A DNA stretch of 64,000 bases, taken from positions 62,001-126,000 of the forward strand of contig JAACJM010000150.1 of the NCBI GenBank assembly GCA_013368315.1, given 5' to 3'. The notes below the pieces were generated by a model, which ran no database searches, had not been told where the DNA came from, and was given only the letters and a program-made list of their open reading frames with translations. Position numbers and translations under genes: made by a program. Positions 35,980-47,658 of the stretch are shown here, piece by piece. Origin of the DNA: Tetrapyrgos nigripes (Eukaryota; Basidiomycota; Agaricomycetes; Agaricales; Campanellaceae). Position 1 is the stretch's first letter; every line of letters starts with the position of its first letter.

Positions 35980-38204
35980 ATGGACGTCTTAACTTCCAAC
36001 AGCTCTTCCCTGTTATCGTCGGATTTTGGCTCCTTGAGCTCACTGTACAATGCGACCAGTGAAAACGCCTATACACTGCTCGGTATTGCTTTAGCTGCGG
36101 TTCTCCTCTCGTGGGCTACCAAGAAACCACAAGGCCCCTTTCCTCCTGGTCCAAAGGTGCGTTCCACGTTTAAGATAACAGAGAACACCTCTGATCCTAA
36201 TGCCGTATCCTAGGGGATCCCGTTTTTTGGCAATGCGTTCCAATTACCGCACTCATTCACATGGGTAGGCTCAACTACTCTCTGTAGCTTTCGTTCTGTA
36301 GTCATTCTGGCCTTTTAGTTCAAATTCACAGAATGGGGACAGCAGTATGGTCCCATCGTCGGACTCAACATGGCCGGTCAACCAATGGTTATTTTAAACA
36401 CTGGCAAAGTTTGCGCAGATCTTATGGACAGGCGTTCCGTGATTTACTCGGACAGGCCTCGCTTCATCATGGCGTCCGAGATTCTTACTGGCGGAATGCT
36501 GGTCGGGTTCGCAAACTATGGCCCTGTGTACGTCGTCGCCCATTACCTCTACTGCCATTCACCTAATTCTCTGCAGATGGCGTCGTCTTCGAAAGGCGGC
36601 TCATTTGGGACTACATCTTCGTGCCGCCGAGTCATACTATCCCATTGAGGAACGCGAAGCTGCAATCCTTGTCAAAGACCTTTTGAGAGATCCTGCCTCA
36701 TGGGATAGTCATATTCGTCGGTACGTCATGTACACTTGTGTATATGTATTGGTCACCCATGTTTTCCTATCAGCTCCATCGCGTCGACAATGTTCAACGT
36801 CGTATACAATGGCGAGCCCCTTGCAACAAAGGAAGACCCTACCGTAGCCAAGGTAAGTCATCCGCGTACTATGTATTCCCGACGACCTCTGACTAGTTTT
36901 ACGAATCAGATAAACGCACTAATGCATCGCGTCGTCCAAGCCGCTCTGCCTGGGCGTTTCCTCGTCGAGATTATTCCTTGGATGCGTTATCTTCCGGATT
37001 GGATGGCTTCGTGGAAGAGGAAAGGAAAGGAAAGCTTTGTGGAAGATTCAAAGATGTTCAAAGGCTTCCTACAGAGCGTTAAAAATGAAGTCGTATGTTT
37101 AAGCTGGGTTGGATGTCTTTAGTGCATTACTGAAAGATCTTCCATTGATAGGCTACAGGTGACTATAAACCCAGCTTTGGCTCGCATCTCGTTTACCCCG
37201 GCAATCCTCATGGCCTCTCAAAGGATGAGGAGGCCTGGTTAGCCGGTATCATCTTGTGATTATACTTTTTTTTCGGCTCTTTGTCCTTTTTCTGATATTT
37301 GCGGCAGTGGTGCTGGCTCTGACTCTACGGCTGGGACGTTGGGATGGTTTATGCTTCTTATGGCTCTCCACCCTGAAGCTCAGGCCAAGGCACAAGAAGA
37401 GATTGACCGTGTTGTAGGTCGTCATAGACTACCCAACTTTGAAGATCGGGATAGTCTACCATACGTTAACGCGGTTGTGAAAGAGGTTTTGCGATGGCAT
37501 CCTGTCAGGTATGCTGTCTCTCTATACGACATTTTCGTTTCTCATCTCATGATTCTAATCAGCCCTCTCGGTCTCCCACATCGGCTCACGGAAGATGATT
37601 GGTACAACGGCTACTTCCTCCCCAAGGCATGTTCGATTACATGATACCCATTTCCTATCTTCTTAATGTTTTTAACTCTCAGGGCACGATTGTCGTTTCA
37701 AATATCTACGGTATCAACCGCGACCCAGAGTTCTTCCCCGACCCCGATGCTTTCAGGCCCGAGAGGTACTACAATGAAGATGAAGACCTCACCAAGAAAG
37801 CCGAATTCGACGATACCCATGGGCAAGGTCATTATTCGTATGGATTTGGACGTCGGTACGTAGATGTTGACCATTTTCTCGTCTCAATCGTCTCTTACTT
37901 CTTGCATTAGCGTATGCGTTGGCATGAACCTCGCCAACAATGCCCTTTTCATCAACATTGTTTCTATCCTCTGGGCTGTCAACGTCAAGTGTCCAGTTGG
38001 TCCCGATGGCAAGAAAATCATTCCTGACCGTAACAAGTTCATTGATGATGGACTGGTAGTGTGAGTTTCCTCCTTCTCGAGTCTAATTTGTTCGCCGACT
38101 TGTTCTGATTCTGATTTGTTGCCTATAGTCGCCCGGAACAATTCAATTGTGTAATTGAACCTCGGGAACATGATGTTAATGTGAAGCTGGGTGAGGGCTA
38201 TTAG
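35980..38204 (+). CDS. cytochrome P450 (third)
   Basis: Start ATG 35980 (MDVLTSNSSSLLSSDFG) with anchor NAYTLLGIALAAVLLSWA and hinge GPFPPGPKGIPFFGNAFQL (across an intron). Later exons show MAGQPMVILNTGKVC, DRRSVIYSDRPRFIMASEI, WRRLRKAAHLGLHLRAAESY, oxygen-binding SGAGSDSTAG, K-helix EVLR in VKEVLRWHPV, FRPERYYNE, haem loop YGFGRRVCVGMNLA. Stop 38202-38204. Close paralogue of the P450s at 30291 and 49800. All core residues are present. Confidence 0.9.
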
Positions 38205-38378
38205 GATGAAGGTAATTTAAGAGCGTAGATTATATTTTACAGAGAATCTTTCATCTATCTGTGTTGGAATAAACGTTGCACAGTGACATTCTGGGCAGTT
38301 CTTAGGCAGTTCGTGTTATTCAGCGCAAGGTAGTCGAACTCCGATGTGCTGGTCACTTACCGACGGACATTATATGTA

Positions 38379-39422
38379 GGGTCAAGAGTGCCCATTTTGA
38401 GGCGTTTCAACGAAGCGTTGCAACCAACTGCAACCAACCTCCAAGCTGCAACGACAACGCGTTGCCAAAGGGGCTCCACGTGATAGCATTTCCATATAGG
38501 GGTGGTTAGTTAGTCCAGCTGCCAGGCCGTTAAAATTTTTTTAGGGTCTGGAAGGGGTTCTGACTGGGTAAAAAGGTAATCCTAGGTATGAATCACCATT
38601 TGTTCTCTAACAAACAATATTTTGAACTATTGTCAACCATAAATGCAATCACTTTTGAGAGAGTCTTACGAAGCTGCAGTAGACCTGGAGACATTTATGG
38701 AGCCCTCCGGAGATAAAACTCTGATCTAGCCGGCTTATCATTACCATATTTAGTATATAAGCTTATGTAACAGCTAGTTAGTCCACCGTCCAAGGCCTTA
38801 AATTTTTTTCCGACCCTGTATGACTCTACAAAATCCTGGACCCCCCTTGCGCGTTGCAGCTTCTGCTCTCTTATGAAATAAGTAAGACCTTATGCAAATC
38901 AAATTTATTTTGTCTCTCTTCGTTGTACCGTACATACTCTGCCATGGTCAAGAGAAAAGTAGACAGCAGCAACCAAGACCCTCTACCAAAAAAGAGCTTC
39001 CACCAGAAGAGGTACAAAGGCTACGCAAGAACCTAAAACGGTAAAGGAAGAGGATGATGGGCCTGTCCAAGGTGAGTCAGAGACAAGTAAAAAAAAAAAT
39101 AGCCTGATGACGATGCCAGCCTTGAATGGGCTAAAGACCTGTCTCAGTCTCTACTGAACCACATCAACAAGAATGAGAACATACGACAAGGTCTTTATCC
39201 TCGCCTTGGAGGAAGGTAACGATAAGATATACAAAATTTACGTAACACAGAATCGTAAAAAGTATTTTTCTAGACTGAGGAAGAGGTGAGCAACGAAGGC
39301 CTGCAACGCCTTTGAAAAAAGGGCGGTCAGACTGAGAGACCGTTTCATGAGCGTTTCGTGAGGTTGCAACGGCACCTGAAATGGGTGTATGAAACGCCTC
39401 AAAAAATGGGCACTCTGACCTA
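38379..39422. mobile_element. TIR element with TA flanks, carrying a nested smaller element
   Basis: Left end GGGTCAAGAGTGCCCATTTT (38379 on) and right end AAATGGGCACTCTGACC (to 39420) are inverted copies, each bordered by TA. This suggests a Tc1/mariner-type non-autonomous element of about 1.04 kb. Inside, after a Lys-rich start at 38944 (MVKRKVDSSNQDPLPKK), a later segment around 39105-39220 can be read as SLEWAKDLSQSLLNHINKN, typical of N-termini of basidiomycete transposon proteins. Frames are broken. Confidence 0.65.
38466..38849 (+). mobile_element. CAAGGGGG-family element, copy 2 (384 bp)
   Basis: Left end CAAAGGGGCTCC, right end GGACCCCCCTTG, 8-bp duplication CGCGTTGC on both sides (38458-38465 and 38850-38857). 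Near each end, in the same orientation, lies a block GTTAGTTAGTCC...TTAAA(A)TTTTTTT, a decayed form of the GGTC block of the family. It has no coding capacity. Confidence 0.8.
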
Positions 39423-39625
39423 CCTAATTAACGCCTCACGTCCAGTGCTTGCACCCAAAGGCCTTGATGTGATAGCGCGCTGATGCTGGGTATACCTTGT
39501 AAATCATGGCAGTGAGACAGAGACACCGAAACGAAAGCACGTATACATTTGCAAGCTAAATCATAGCAGGTGAAAAGCCAAGGTATCATGAAACTAGAAA
39601 ATGTAACAAGAATCCAGTAACAAGA

Positions 39626-40868
39626 TCAATTCTTCACGTTGATTTGCAAACAGATAGTCTGCCTCGTCCTTCCACTCTCCTTGATGGCATCGATGACCCT
39701 CCTATTCCTCACTGCATCCTCCAGTGTCGCATATTCGCCTACCCTGCCCTCAGCGAAAGCATCCCAAGCTCTCCTGACCATCCCCAACTTATCCACCTCT
39801 CTCTCGAGCTCCAGCTTCTTCCCATTCACAAACACGTCCGGATCCACAGGTGAAAACAGCCTATTCTTATTATCCTCCACTTTAATAGACCCTTCCTCTC
39901 CATCAATCAACCATAAGAACCCGATCGCCGTTTTCGCGACGCCCGCTTGCATATGAAAATTGAACACTGTGTTGTTTGCGAGGAAACCTGAGACGGCCGC
40001 TTGGGTAGCAACGGTTTGAGGGTGGGTTTGGGAAGTGGGTTGGAAGTCTTGGGCAGGGTTGAGAACGATACTGCGAGGGAAAGGGTTGTGGGTGGTCGCA
40101 GTGAGAGAGATGATGGGACCAAGGACGAATTGGAACATTTCGAGGGCATGACCGGCACCGATGTCGAGCATGCCAGCACCATTAGCCTCGTCGAGGAGGT
40201 AAGCGTGGGAAGGGAGGGTGTACTTGCCCCAGAATGGAGCGTCGTGTCCGAAAGAAATGATCTATAACAAATTGGGTATGTAAAGAGAGTGGATTCGTAC
40301 ACTGCTACTCACAAGAGTAGACGAGAGGACTCGACCAATCGTGCCTGTTTCGACCAGTGACTTTACCTAGAGAAAGATGCTGAGAAAACAAAAGGTACCA
40401 TCAGAGACCGAGACGTACCTTCCTTGCAAATATGGATGTACGAAACTGAGCACCGACTATAGTCCTTATTCCTTTTCTCTTCGCTGCCTCGTAAAGTTCC
40501 TCAGTCTCCTTCGCGTTGCGTCCTGCAGGCCACTCTAGAAACAGATCCTTGCCCGCTTCAATCACCTTCATCGCAGCCTCCATGTGCATCGTCGTTTTAA
40601 TGGATACAGCAACCATATCAACGTCGGGATCGGAAGAGATATTCTCGGTGGAACCATAGTATGGCTTGGCCTTGATTTCTTCTCCTGTAGCAGAGGAACC
40701 AAGCTCAGAGTACTTCTTTGCGCTGCGTGCTGCTGATTCGGGGTTGCTTGTACTCACTGCTACGACGTGGTACTTGGAAGACAGAGGAGGCCGGAAAAGA
40801 GGAGCCGCGAGGGTAGAAGAAGCCCATCCTTGGGTTGACAACCCAACGAAACCGAGACGAATGGGCAT
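39626..40868 (-). CDS. Gfo/Idh/MocA-family oxidoreductase (Gal80-like)
   Basis: NAD(P)-binding oxidoreductase. Start taken at ATG 40868 (MPIRLGFVGLSTQGWAS); an upstream extension would need TTG. N-terminal Rossmann motif LGFVGLSTQGWAS, then DVDMVAVSIKTTMHMEAAMK and the family EKP-like DLFLEWPAGRNAKETEEL (Trp in place of the usual Lys, as in Gal80-like members). Two introns near 40420-40360 and 40310-40262. The C-terminal alpha/beta domain starts GANGAGMLDIGAGHALEMF. Stop 39628-39626. The missing catalytic lysine suggests either a different catalytic base or a binding role. It lies divergent from the FAD oxidase at 41254. Confidence 0.83.
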
Positions 40869-41253
40869 TGGAGAGGAAATGAAACTGGGACTGGGACCGG
40901 AATTGGGCAAATTAAGATTTTAGACACCAATTCTAACCTGGGTACACTTTTCAAGCACAGAGCGCCTTTGGTCTTCTAGCTTCACGACCCAAAAAGCAGC
41001 GCCGAGTTGCCCTTTGATCGTTTGCGAGTAAGCGACCGCACACCATACCATACCATCTGGATACCACTCACCGCAGAGGCTGACTCATTGTTGTCACATA
41101 GTGACTCAACTACGGTCAGTCACTACTAGTGCTACCCTTGATTCTTGATTCTTGTCTATTGTTGGTCTACTGCATTGCACTGACCCGGGTCGATACATTT
41201 TCTGTGCAACATAAGTAAGTTGTTCTCCTTGAATCCATCGTAAATTCATCCTA
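40869..41253. promoter_or_regulatory. shared oxidoreductase/FAD-oxidase promoter
   Basis: 385 bp between divergent starts. It includes a palindromic stretch TGACTCATTGTTGTCACATAGTGACTCA (described here only as two TGACTCA boxes at about 41082 and 41100). TGACTCA is the AP-1/Gcn4-type core. Confidence 0.45.
41082..41107. promoter_or_regulatory. paired TGACTCA boxes
   Basis: Two TGACTCA heptamers about 20 bp apart in the divergent promoter. The sequence matches the bZIP (Gcn4/AP-1) core. Occupancy cannot be shown from sequence alone. Confidence 0.45.
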
Positions 41254-43172
41254 ATGGTGTCCTACTTTCCTTACATTTTCTTATTTCTGTCAGTTTCGTT
41301 CAAGGGCTTTGCGCTCTCGAATGAGGCCGCTCAAATCGCTTGCAACCAGCTTGCCTCCACTCTAGGCACTACACTCATCGAAAACAGTACTGGACCAGAC
41401 TTCAACAACACTGTCAGCGCTCCTCGGAATCTCTTCAACACTCAGATAAATTTCAGCCCCGCATGCATCGTGCTCGCACAAGAAGCGTCAGATGTTCAAG
41501 TCGCTATGAAAACTATATTTCAACATGAAGTGGACTATGCCGTTTTGGCAGGTGGCCATAGTGCCAATGAAGGATGGGACAAGTAGGTTTTTTGAGTCTT
41601 TCTCATGTATGTTGTTAATGTCTCGTCCAATTTTCAGTGTTAATGGCGGAATATTGATCTCATTTGAACGTATGGACCAAGTATCTTATGATCCTCAACG
41701 TGACACGATAACTATTCAACCCGGAGTGCGTTGGGGACCTGCTGCTGTCGCGTTAGAGCCTCAAGGAGTCGCACCCGTAGGTGGACGCGTCGAGTGAGTT
41801 ATCACGCTTGGCTCTCGTGTACTTTTCTGATGTCTGCCATCTTGTCTCGCATTCCTGCAAAACTATGAAACCTTGCCGCTTTCTATTTACCTGTCGACGA
41901 CTCGGCTTCGACACTATTCAGCGATGTCGGCACTGGCCTCCTCCTGGGTGGCGGACTAAGTTTCCTGTCTCAAGCTCACGGATTTTCCGCGGACAATTTC
42001 GTCGAGTTGGATGTTGTGCTTGTAAACGGCTCAATGGTGACGGCTACTGCGGTAAACGAGTATGCAGATCTATTCCGCGCTTTAAAAGGTGGAGCAAATA
42101 GGTTCGGAATAGTCACCAGGTACGAGGTACAGGCCATTCACACCGGGAAGAGTGAGGAAAAAACGTGGTTTGGAGGGTCCATAACAGTCAGTACCATTCT
42201 TCACCGTTTTACTATTTACACTTGATTGTGTAAATAGTACCCAGAAGATTCTTTCGAGGACCTCGCTAGAGCCATTTCTCACTTTGTCCACGATAACGTT
42301 GATCCTAGAGCAGGTAGGTACCAACTTCGTCGCCGCACTTGTATCAGTCTTAAGATTCGTCTCAGTCCATCTATCAAATTTTGCTAGGGTTGGGTTGACG
42401 ACTACTGCAACTGCAACGCTCTTCTACAACGGGTCCACATTACCCCAAGATATTTTCGGCGAATTCCTCTCCATTCCCTCTCTGTCGTCTAATCTAACTT
42501 CACTAAGCTACCTCGACATTGCTCTCGCTCTTGCTGGGACTAGTCCCCTTGGTCAGGGAACCCTGTTGGGTGCAAAAGCACTAATTGGTGGCTCAAGTTC
42601 ATCGGACGATAGTACAGATCAACTGTACCTGAACACCCTCCACCTCTGGAAAAACCTCAGCGACTCTTTCTCTCCATCTGAAATCGCTATCTCGACTTTG
42701 GACTTTACTCCAGTTCCTATTTCTCAGATTTCATATGGAAGGCCGGAATCGGGACGCGGTGGAAATGCGATTGACCCGCCGTTAGTAGGATATAACCAGA
42801 TTGTGATTGGGAATATACTTCCTGTTGGGGTGAAGGTAGTCTCGGAAGAAATTGAGGACGCTGTTAGGTTGTTCTTGGAACAGTGAGTTCATCCCAATTC
42901 TCTATTTCTAAAGTTTGGAAAGCTGGATTATAATCCCGTGTGTTTTTGCGCAGAGCGCCTTCCTCACCTGGAATACCCCTATTCATAAACGAATGTGATT
43001 CGAATCAAGAAGTGTTTGCGACGTATGGTGGATATGATTTTTTGAAGGCAACCTATGCAAAGTATGATCCAACCAGGTGAGTAGTTGCTTCAATCTTCAA
43101 GGCATCTTTCTCTGAGACAGATCTTCGTCAAGGTTCAACATTAGACACACGAATGGACCCATAGGCCTGTGA
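41254..43172 (+). CDS. secreted FAD-binding (PCMH) oxidase, second copy type
   Basis: VAO/PCMH flavoprotein oxidase. ATG 41254 gives a signal peptide (MVSYFPYIFLFLSVSFKGFA). AVLAGGHSANEG holds the FAD-attaching histidine; then ITIQPGVRWGPAAVAL, and across an intron VGGRV to SDVGTGLLLGGGLSFL, where no cysteine is present, so single (not double) FAD attachment is expected. LFRALKGGANRFGIVTRYE follows. The last short exons end FNIRHTNGPIGL and stop TGA 43170-43172. Six or so introns. It belongs to a different subgroup from the BBE-type gene at 27262 and lacks the typical BBE tail. Confidence 0.86.
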
Positions 43173-43805
43173 CCGGTAAGGCTTGCAGCTTCAAGACAGT
43201 TGACAAGGAGGAACGTAACTTACTGGGTAATATTGAGACAAGTCTCAAAATGCTAAAGCGTTGGGCTGCTAGTACTTACAATAGATCTACACATAATATT
43301 CAATCTATTCACCTTTTACGTGACGTCGTACTGTTCCCTGAAGTCCCATTCGCCAAGGAATTCCTCCACAGTCGATTGCGCCGAGTCCGAAAAAGCGCCC
43401 CTTTGGAGGTGCCACTGGAAGCAAACTGGAAGCAAATTGACTTGAGTTCCTTTATCAAGTTTTAGTATCTTACCTCAGGAATCAGCGATCAAAGCGACGT
43501 AGCAAGTACTGTACAAATGATAGAATCGTTCTACCTCGGGTGCTTCGAGAAGCAGTATCTATCAAGTACACACCGTCTAACCAAGCAAGCTCTATCTAAG
43601 CTACCCCGCAGGTCCTCGATGATCAGGATGTCCAGTACTTGAGAGATGTCTCTCAAACGAAGTTTCCGATGAAAAAACTCGTGAACACTCCTTGCACGTC
43701 CACTCACAGTCCAGTTTATGGATCCCAACTTCATGCCTTAATCTATCGTGCTTTCGCCCAAAATTTTCAGGACAACCAGGATTTGGAGAGCATCCGGGAA
43801 CTCAG

Positions 43806-43968
43806 GACTACGGGACGTATTACGAGACATATTACGGGACATTACACGGGACATTACACGGGACATGGTACGGGACACTACACGGGACAGCCTATGTACG
43901 GGACAACTTATGTACGGGACATGTACGGGACTTAGATACGAGACTTGGATACGGGACTTCGGACCAAA
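43806..43968. repeat. left subterminal ACGGGAC array
   Basis: About fifteen near-copies of ACGGGAC/ACGAGAC spaced 8-14 bp. Likely transposase-binding sites, by analogy with other transposons with subterminal repeats. Confidence 0.75.
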
Positions 43969-44232
43969 ATCACGAGACATTTGTTTGACACAATTTGGTG
44001 CCAGGCCCGCCAGCCTATCTCATCTCTTCACGTACCACGACAATTCACGATTATAACGCGTTTCCTGTAACGGTGAGCTAGCCGCCTTTTAGATACATCT
44101 ACTAGAGATTAATTATATGCCGTTAGACCTTCATTCATAACCACCTTCCTTTCGTTTGGGTTTGTGAGCAGGTAAGCGTGCCTACTGGCTACTGTACGTT
44201 TGCTGGACTTTTGCTAATGTATTTCCAGGTAT

Positions 44233-44719
44233 ATGCTTGAGGACCCCTACTACTTCGAAGACCCCGACAAGTTTAGCTACTCAAAAGGCGTGTTTTGTGA
44301 CTGCCCTGAGTGTCCGGTCAGCTTCTTAGTTTGGATTGCATCCAAGAGGCCGAACAGTAAAGGACGACTTTTTGCTAGTGTGCGTATGACTTTTTTTGCT
44401 TGTATTTTTTTACTGTACTAACTTCTCTGTATTGTAGTGTAACGAAAGGCACCCTGGAGACATACCCTGCAAGTTCTTTCGGTGGAAAGTGTCAGACAGT
44501 GCCTACTACTTTTCCAGCCAGTCCAGCCAGTTCTCCTCACATTCGTCCTCGCATTCATCCTCGCACTACATGTCTTCCCGGTCCAGACCCCCTCCTTCGA
44601 GTCAAGCCGGCCTCGTTTGTGACGCTGACCTTCAGTGCAGAAGGAAAGCGAATACCAACTACATAGCGATACCTTTTTTACTGTATCATACTTGTCTTAT
44701 GCAATTAGTTACTACATAG
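44233..44719 (+). CDS. GRF-type zinc-finger protein carried by KDZ element
   Basis: Small protein on the opposite strand from the transposase. The ATG at 44233 is only the first in-frame one; an upstream exon is possible. Exon 1 contains FCDCPECPVSFLVWIASKRP, then NSKGRLFAS; a 58-nt intron (44380-44437); exon 2 starts CNERHPGDIPCKFFRW, followed by a Ser/His-rich tail. The C..C...N.GR.F..C....C.FF.W pattern is that of GRF zinc fingers, which bind single-stranded nucleic acid in other proteins (family knowledge). Probably an accessory protein of the element. Confidence 0.7.
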
Positions 44720-46923
44720 TGATACCTTTTGTACCATTGTCTTCCATCAGTAACATGGTGTACCAAAATACTTGACCGTCATATGGTGGCTTCAAATATA
44801 CAATTATCATTTCCTAACATACTATTGTGCTATTTTACCAATATGATGGCTTATACCCATCCCTCTCCAGCTGCTTCCTCTTCTCTACATTATACATCAT
44901 AATCATCTGGTTCAAAAAGAATTCGTAGAAAATGCAACCCATTTCTCAACACAACGGCTGATACCGACCAAACCAAGTGTTCGTTTGTTCTGCAATTGAA
45001 GTGTTGAAGTACCACTTCAGTTTACCATTCTGGTCAATGTAAAGCAGCTCTGGAAAGTCAACCGGATTGCAATTCTGCCCACAGTACTCATCTTCCTCCT
45101 TGTGTTTGCTTTTGAAATGAAAGACGTCGACGGCCAACTTGATATCTTTAAAGAAGGCGCACATTTCACTGTTGCCAGGATTCCAAACATACTTTGAAAG
45201 AATACAGTTCGTGTCGTAGATGAAATGGTCAGGTTTACGCCGACTTTGAAAGGTGTTCTTGCAAAATGCCTGTCAGGTACGATGTTAGAATGGCTTGAAC
45301 ATCGAGCAGCATTCACTTACGGCAACCAAAGAGAATGCTTCTGAATGATAGAACGTCTCGCGAGCAAGAATAATACCACATGGAGCAATGATTAATTGCT
45401 CATTATGGGTACGCTTCCGTCCGAACCATCCTCGCACCTTTGATTTCTGCCCCTCTTGAATAATTTCGACTTCAATCCCATTTCCCGAGTCCATATCCTC
45501 CCCTTCATTCCACCCGCTATCACTCACTCCATATCTTTGACGTGCGCGCTCCGATCTTCGTTTCAGTTGGAAAATAGACTGACCCGCCTCTTTATACTTC
45601 CTCTCTGCTGCTTGTGCTCCAAGTTCGAACACGTCTTTGAACCCTGCGTCACAAGTGCTGTACAACCGTTCACCCGACATCTATTCTCCTCCGCAAAATG
45701 TGTTTGTGCAAAATGTCACCTTCGTGGTAGATAATGGCTGTCTACAGTGAGCAACTGCACATGTTGGACGTCCTACAGTCACTCCATCACATACGACAGC
45801 AAAGATCTCTTGCTCTAACTGACTATCAGATTTATAACACTGCACGCAAGTCAAAGATTACTTACCATTGCCAGTCTCATTTATCCAACGCCGAACGCAT
45901 TTCTCACAACGATGATTAACTTCCAGCTGTCCTTGCACATTGATATACTCATTCATACTGAGCATAGCATTGTTGAACCGCTCAGCTTGGTTGATAGTTT
46001 GAGGGACTCGAAGACATAAAGAGTGGGAATGATGAAACTCGAGAAGTGAAATTACTTTGAATGCATCATATATATATTCGGTACGAAGAGAAGGTGATAT
46101 CGGCCAGGATAATGGAACGTTCCCATACATATCACATGCTTTGTACGCTTCGGCGCAACCACTGGCAGATGTCCTACATAAAGAACACAATAATCAGGAA
46201 TTTGGATGCATCAAGATAAAAGGTTTGCGTACCATGAGAACAGCATGCTATATCTCCAAGCGAGTGCGACACTAACTTCAATGAAATGATGTGTTGCGAC
46301 CTGAATCACTTCTGGCAGAGCTCTTCCACTATAGGCAACATCCATGTCGTAATAGACGCGCATACGGAGCCCAAGGTCTGGATCATTGACAATGTAATAG
46401 TCATGATGATACACCACACGACATCCTGAAAGGTGCTGCCGTGATTGAAGTAATAATAAAACGAAGATATATAGGACTTACCTTCACATGTAATTTGGTG
46501 AATACGGACGGCCACTGCACCCTGATCTCGTGTATAAAGCACACCCTCATGCTCTACTGTGCCTTGTAGCTTGAGCGGTTTGCGATGAACCACATATGGG
46601 CAAGATTTGTTAAGGCATACGGACGTTGGGGGCCAGAGGCTCAGGAAGGATGCTAGTACCAAAAAATAACTGCTATTAATCTCAAACAAACTGATAAAAG
46701 GGACACTCACGATATATCCTGCCTCCATGTGCTTGGAATGTCCTCTGCAGTGCTTGATTCCCTTGTACACCTTGAAGAACGTTGTCTGAATGCCATATAT
46801 CGCTGGAGAGGGCAGACCAGCAGGCTTCGACATCTGAGTGGTTCAAGTTGCAAGCTTGCTGGAGGAAAACGTTGGTTTCTTCTGGAAGAAATGGTGGAGG
46901 ATCCGTCGGCAGTTGATTTGAGG

Positions 46924-47658
46924 CAAGGGGGTTCGGATACTGTGGACTGGTACACTCCGGGGTCGGTCGGTTGGAGGTCCGCAGGCCACTAAAAAATTTT
47001 TGATGCGTAATATTTTTGGGCTTCGTAGACGTTGAGAAGAGCAGGATAGTGTGTATAAAATAATTTTACATCCCTTTCTGACAGTTTGAGCAACAAAGAT
47101 GAAGTAAAGTAAGCTATCATAGGCAGCGGCAGCGAGGATAGGTCATGTAAGACGGAAAATCAAATATCCTCATTGCCTGGCTGTCCACTCCATCAGTGTA
47201 CTCCGAAAAAAAAAACAGTAATGATTGACTCGGATGAGAAATCCCAGCGTACCAAAAGGCCCAGAGTGATGGAAGGTAGTGATATCTTCATGTGTGTGTG
47301 CGGGGTGGTTGTCCAAGATGGAGAGAAGTCGACCGACGTTGCAGCTGGTTGCAGCAACCGAGCAAAATGGGTGAGTACTATTACTGCCATTTTTGCGTCA
47401 GGAAACTCACCTTTGCGTTCCCAAATCATAGTACCATTGTATATGTGTGCAGCTGGATGAGTTTGTGCTGTCTGGCTGGCTGTGCGAGGTTTGCGAGGCA
47501 GAGAGAGGTCGGTCTCAGAAACGAGGAAGGCAAAATTGATGACGCGTATATTACATAAGCTACCTTTTATGGAAGGTCGGTCGGTCGGTTGGTCTGCTCA
47601 AGGTCCTTAAAAAATTTTTCGAGGTTGTGTAATAAAATAAATTTTTTGGACCCCCTTG
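46924..47658 (+). mobile_element. CAAGGGGG-family element, copy 3 (735 bp)
   Basis: Left end CAAGGGGGTTC, right end GGACCCCCTTG, 8-bp duplication ATTTGAGG (46916-46923 and 47659-47666). GGTCGGTCGGTTGG...AAAAAATTTTT blocks lie near both ends in the same orientation (about 46962 and 47576). It is inserted in a coding exon of the KDZ transposase and encodes the small PHD-like protein at 47221-47539. Confidence 0.88.
47221..47539 (+). CDS. small PHD-like cysteine protein of CAAGGGGG element
   Basis: Two exons: ATG 47221 (MIDSDEKSQRTKRPRV) to 47370, an 82-nt intron with GTGAGT...GCAG ends, then 47453 to TGA 47537-47539. About 78 residues. Cysteines: MCVCGVVV, then AAGCSNRAKW, then across the intron LSGWLCEVCEAERG and a basic tail QKRGRQN. 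The spacing and the W-x-C-x2-C ending match the C-terminal part of the protein in element copy 1 (ANWVCEAC then basic tail). Likely a nuclear zinc-binding peptide; its role in transposition is unknown. Confidence 0.6.

Noticed and set aside
43800..43975. CRISPR-like repeat array
   Set aside because: Units are 7-8 bp with irregular short spacing, inverted at the other end of a transposon, in a eukaryote; they are subterminal transposon repeats.
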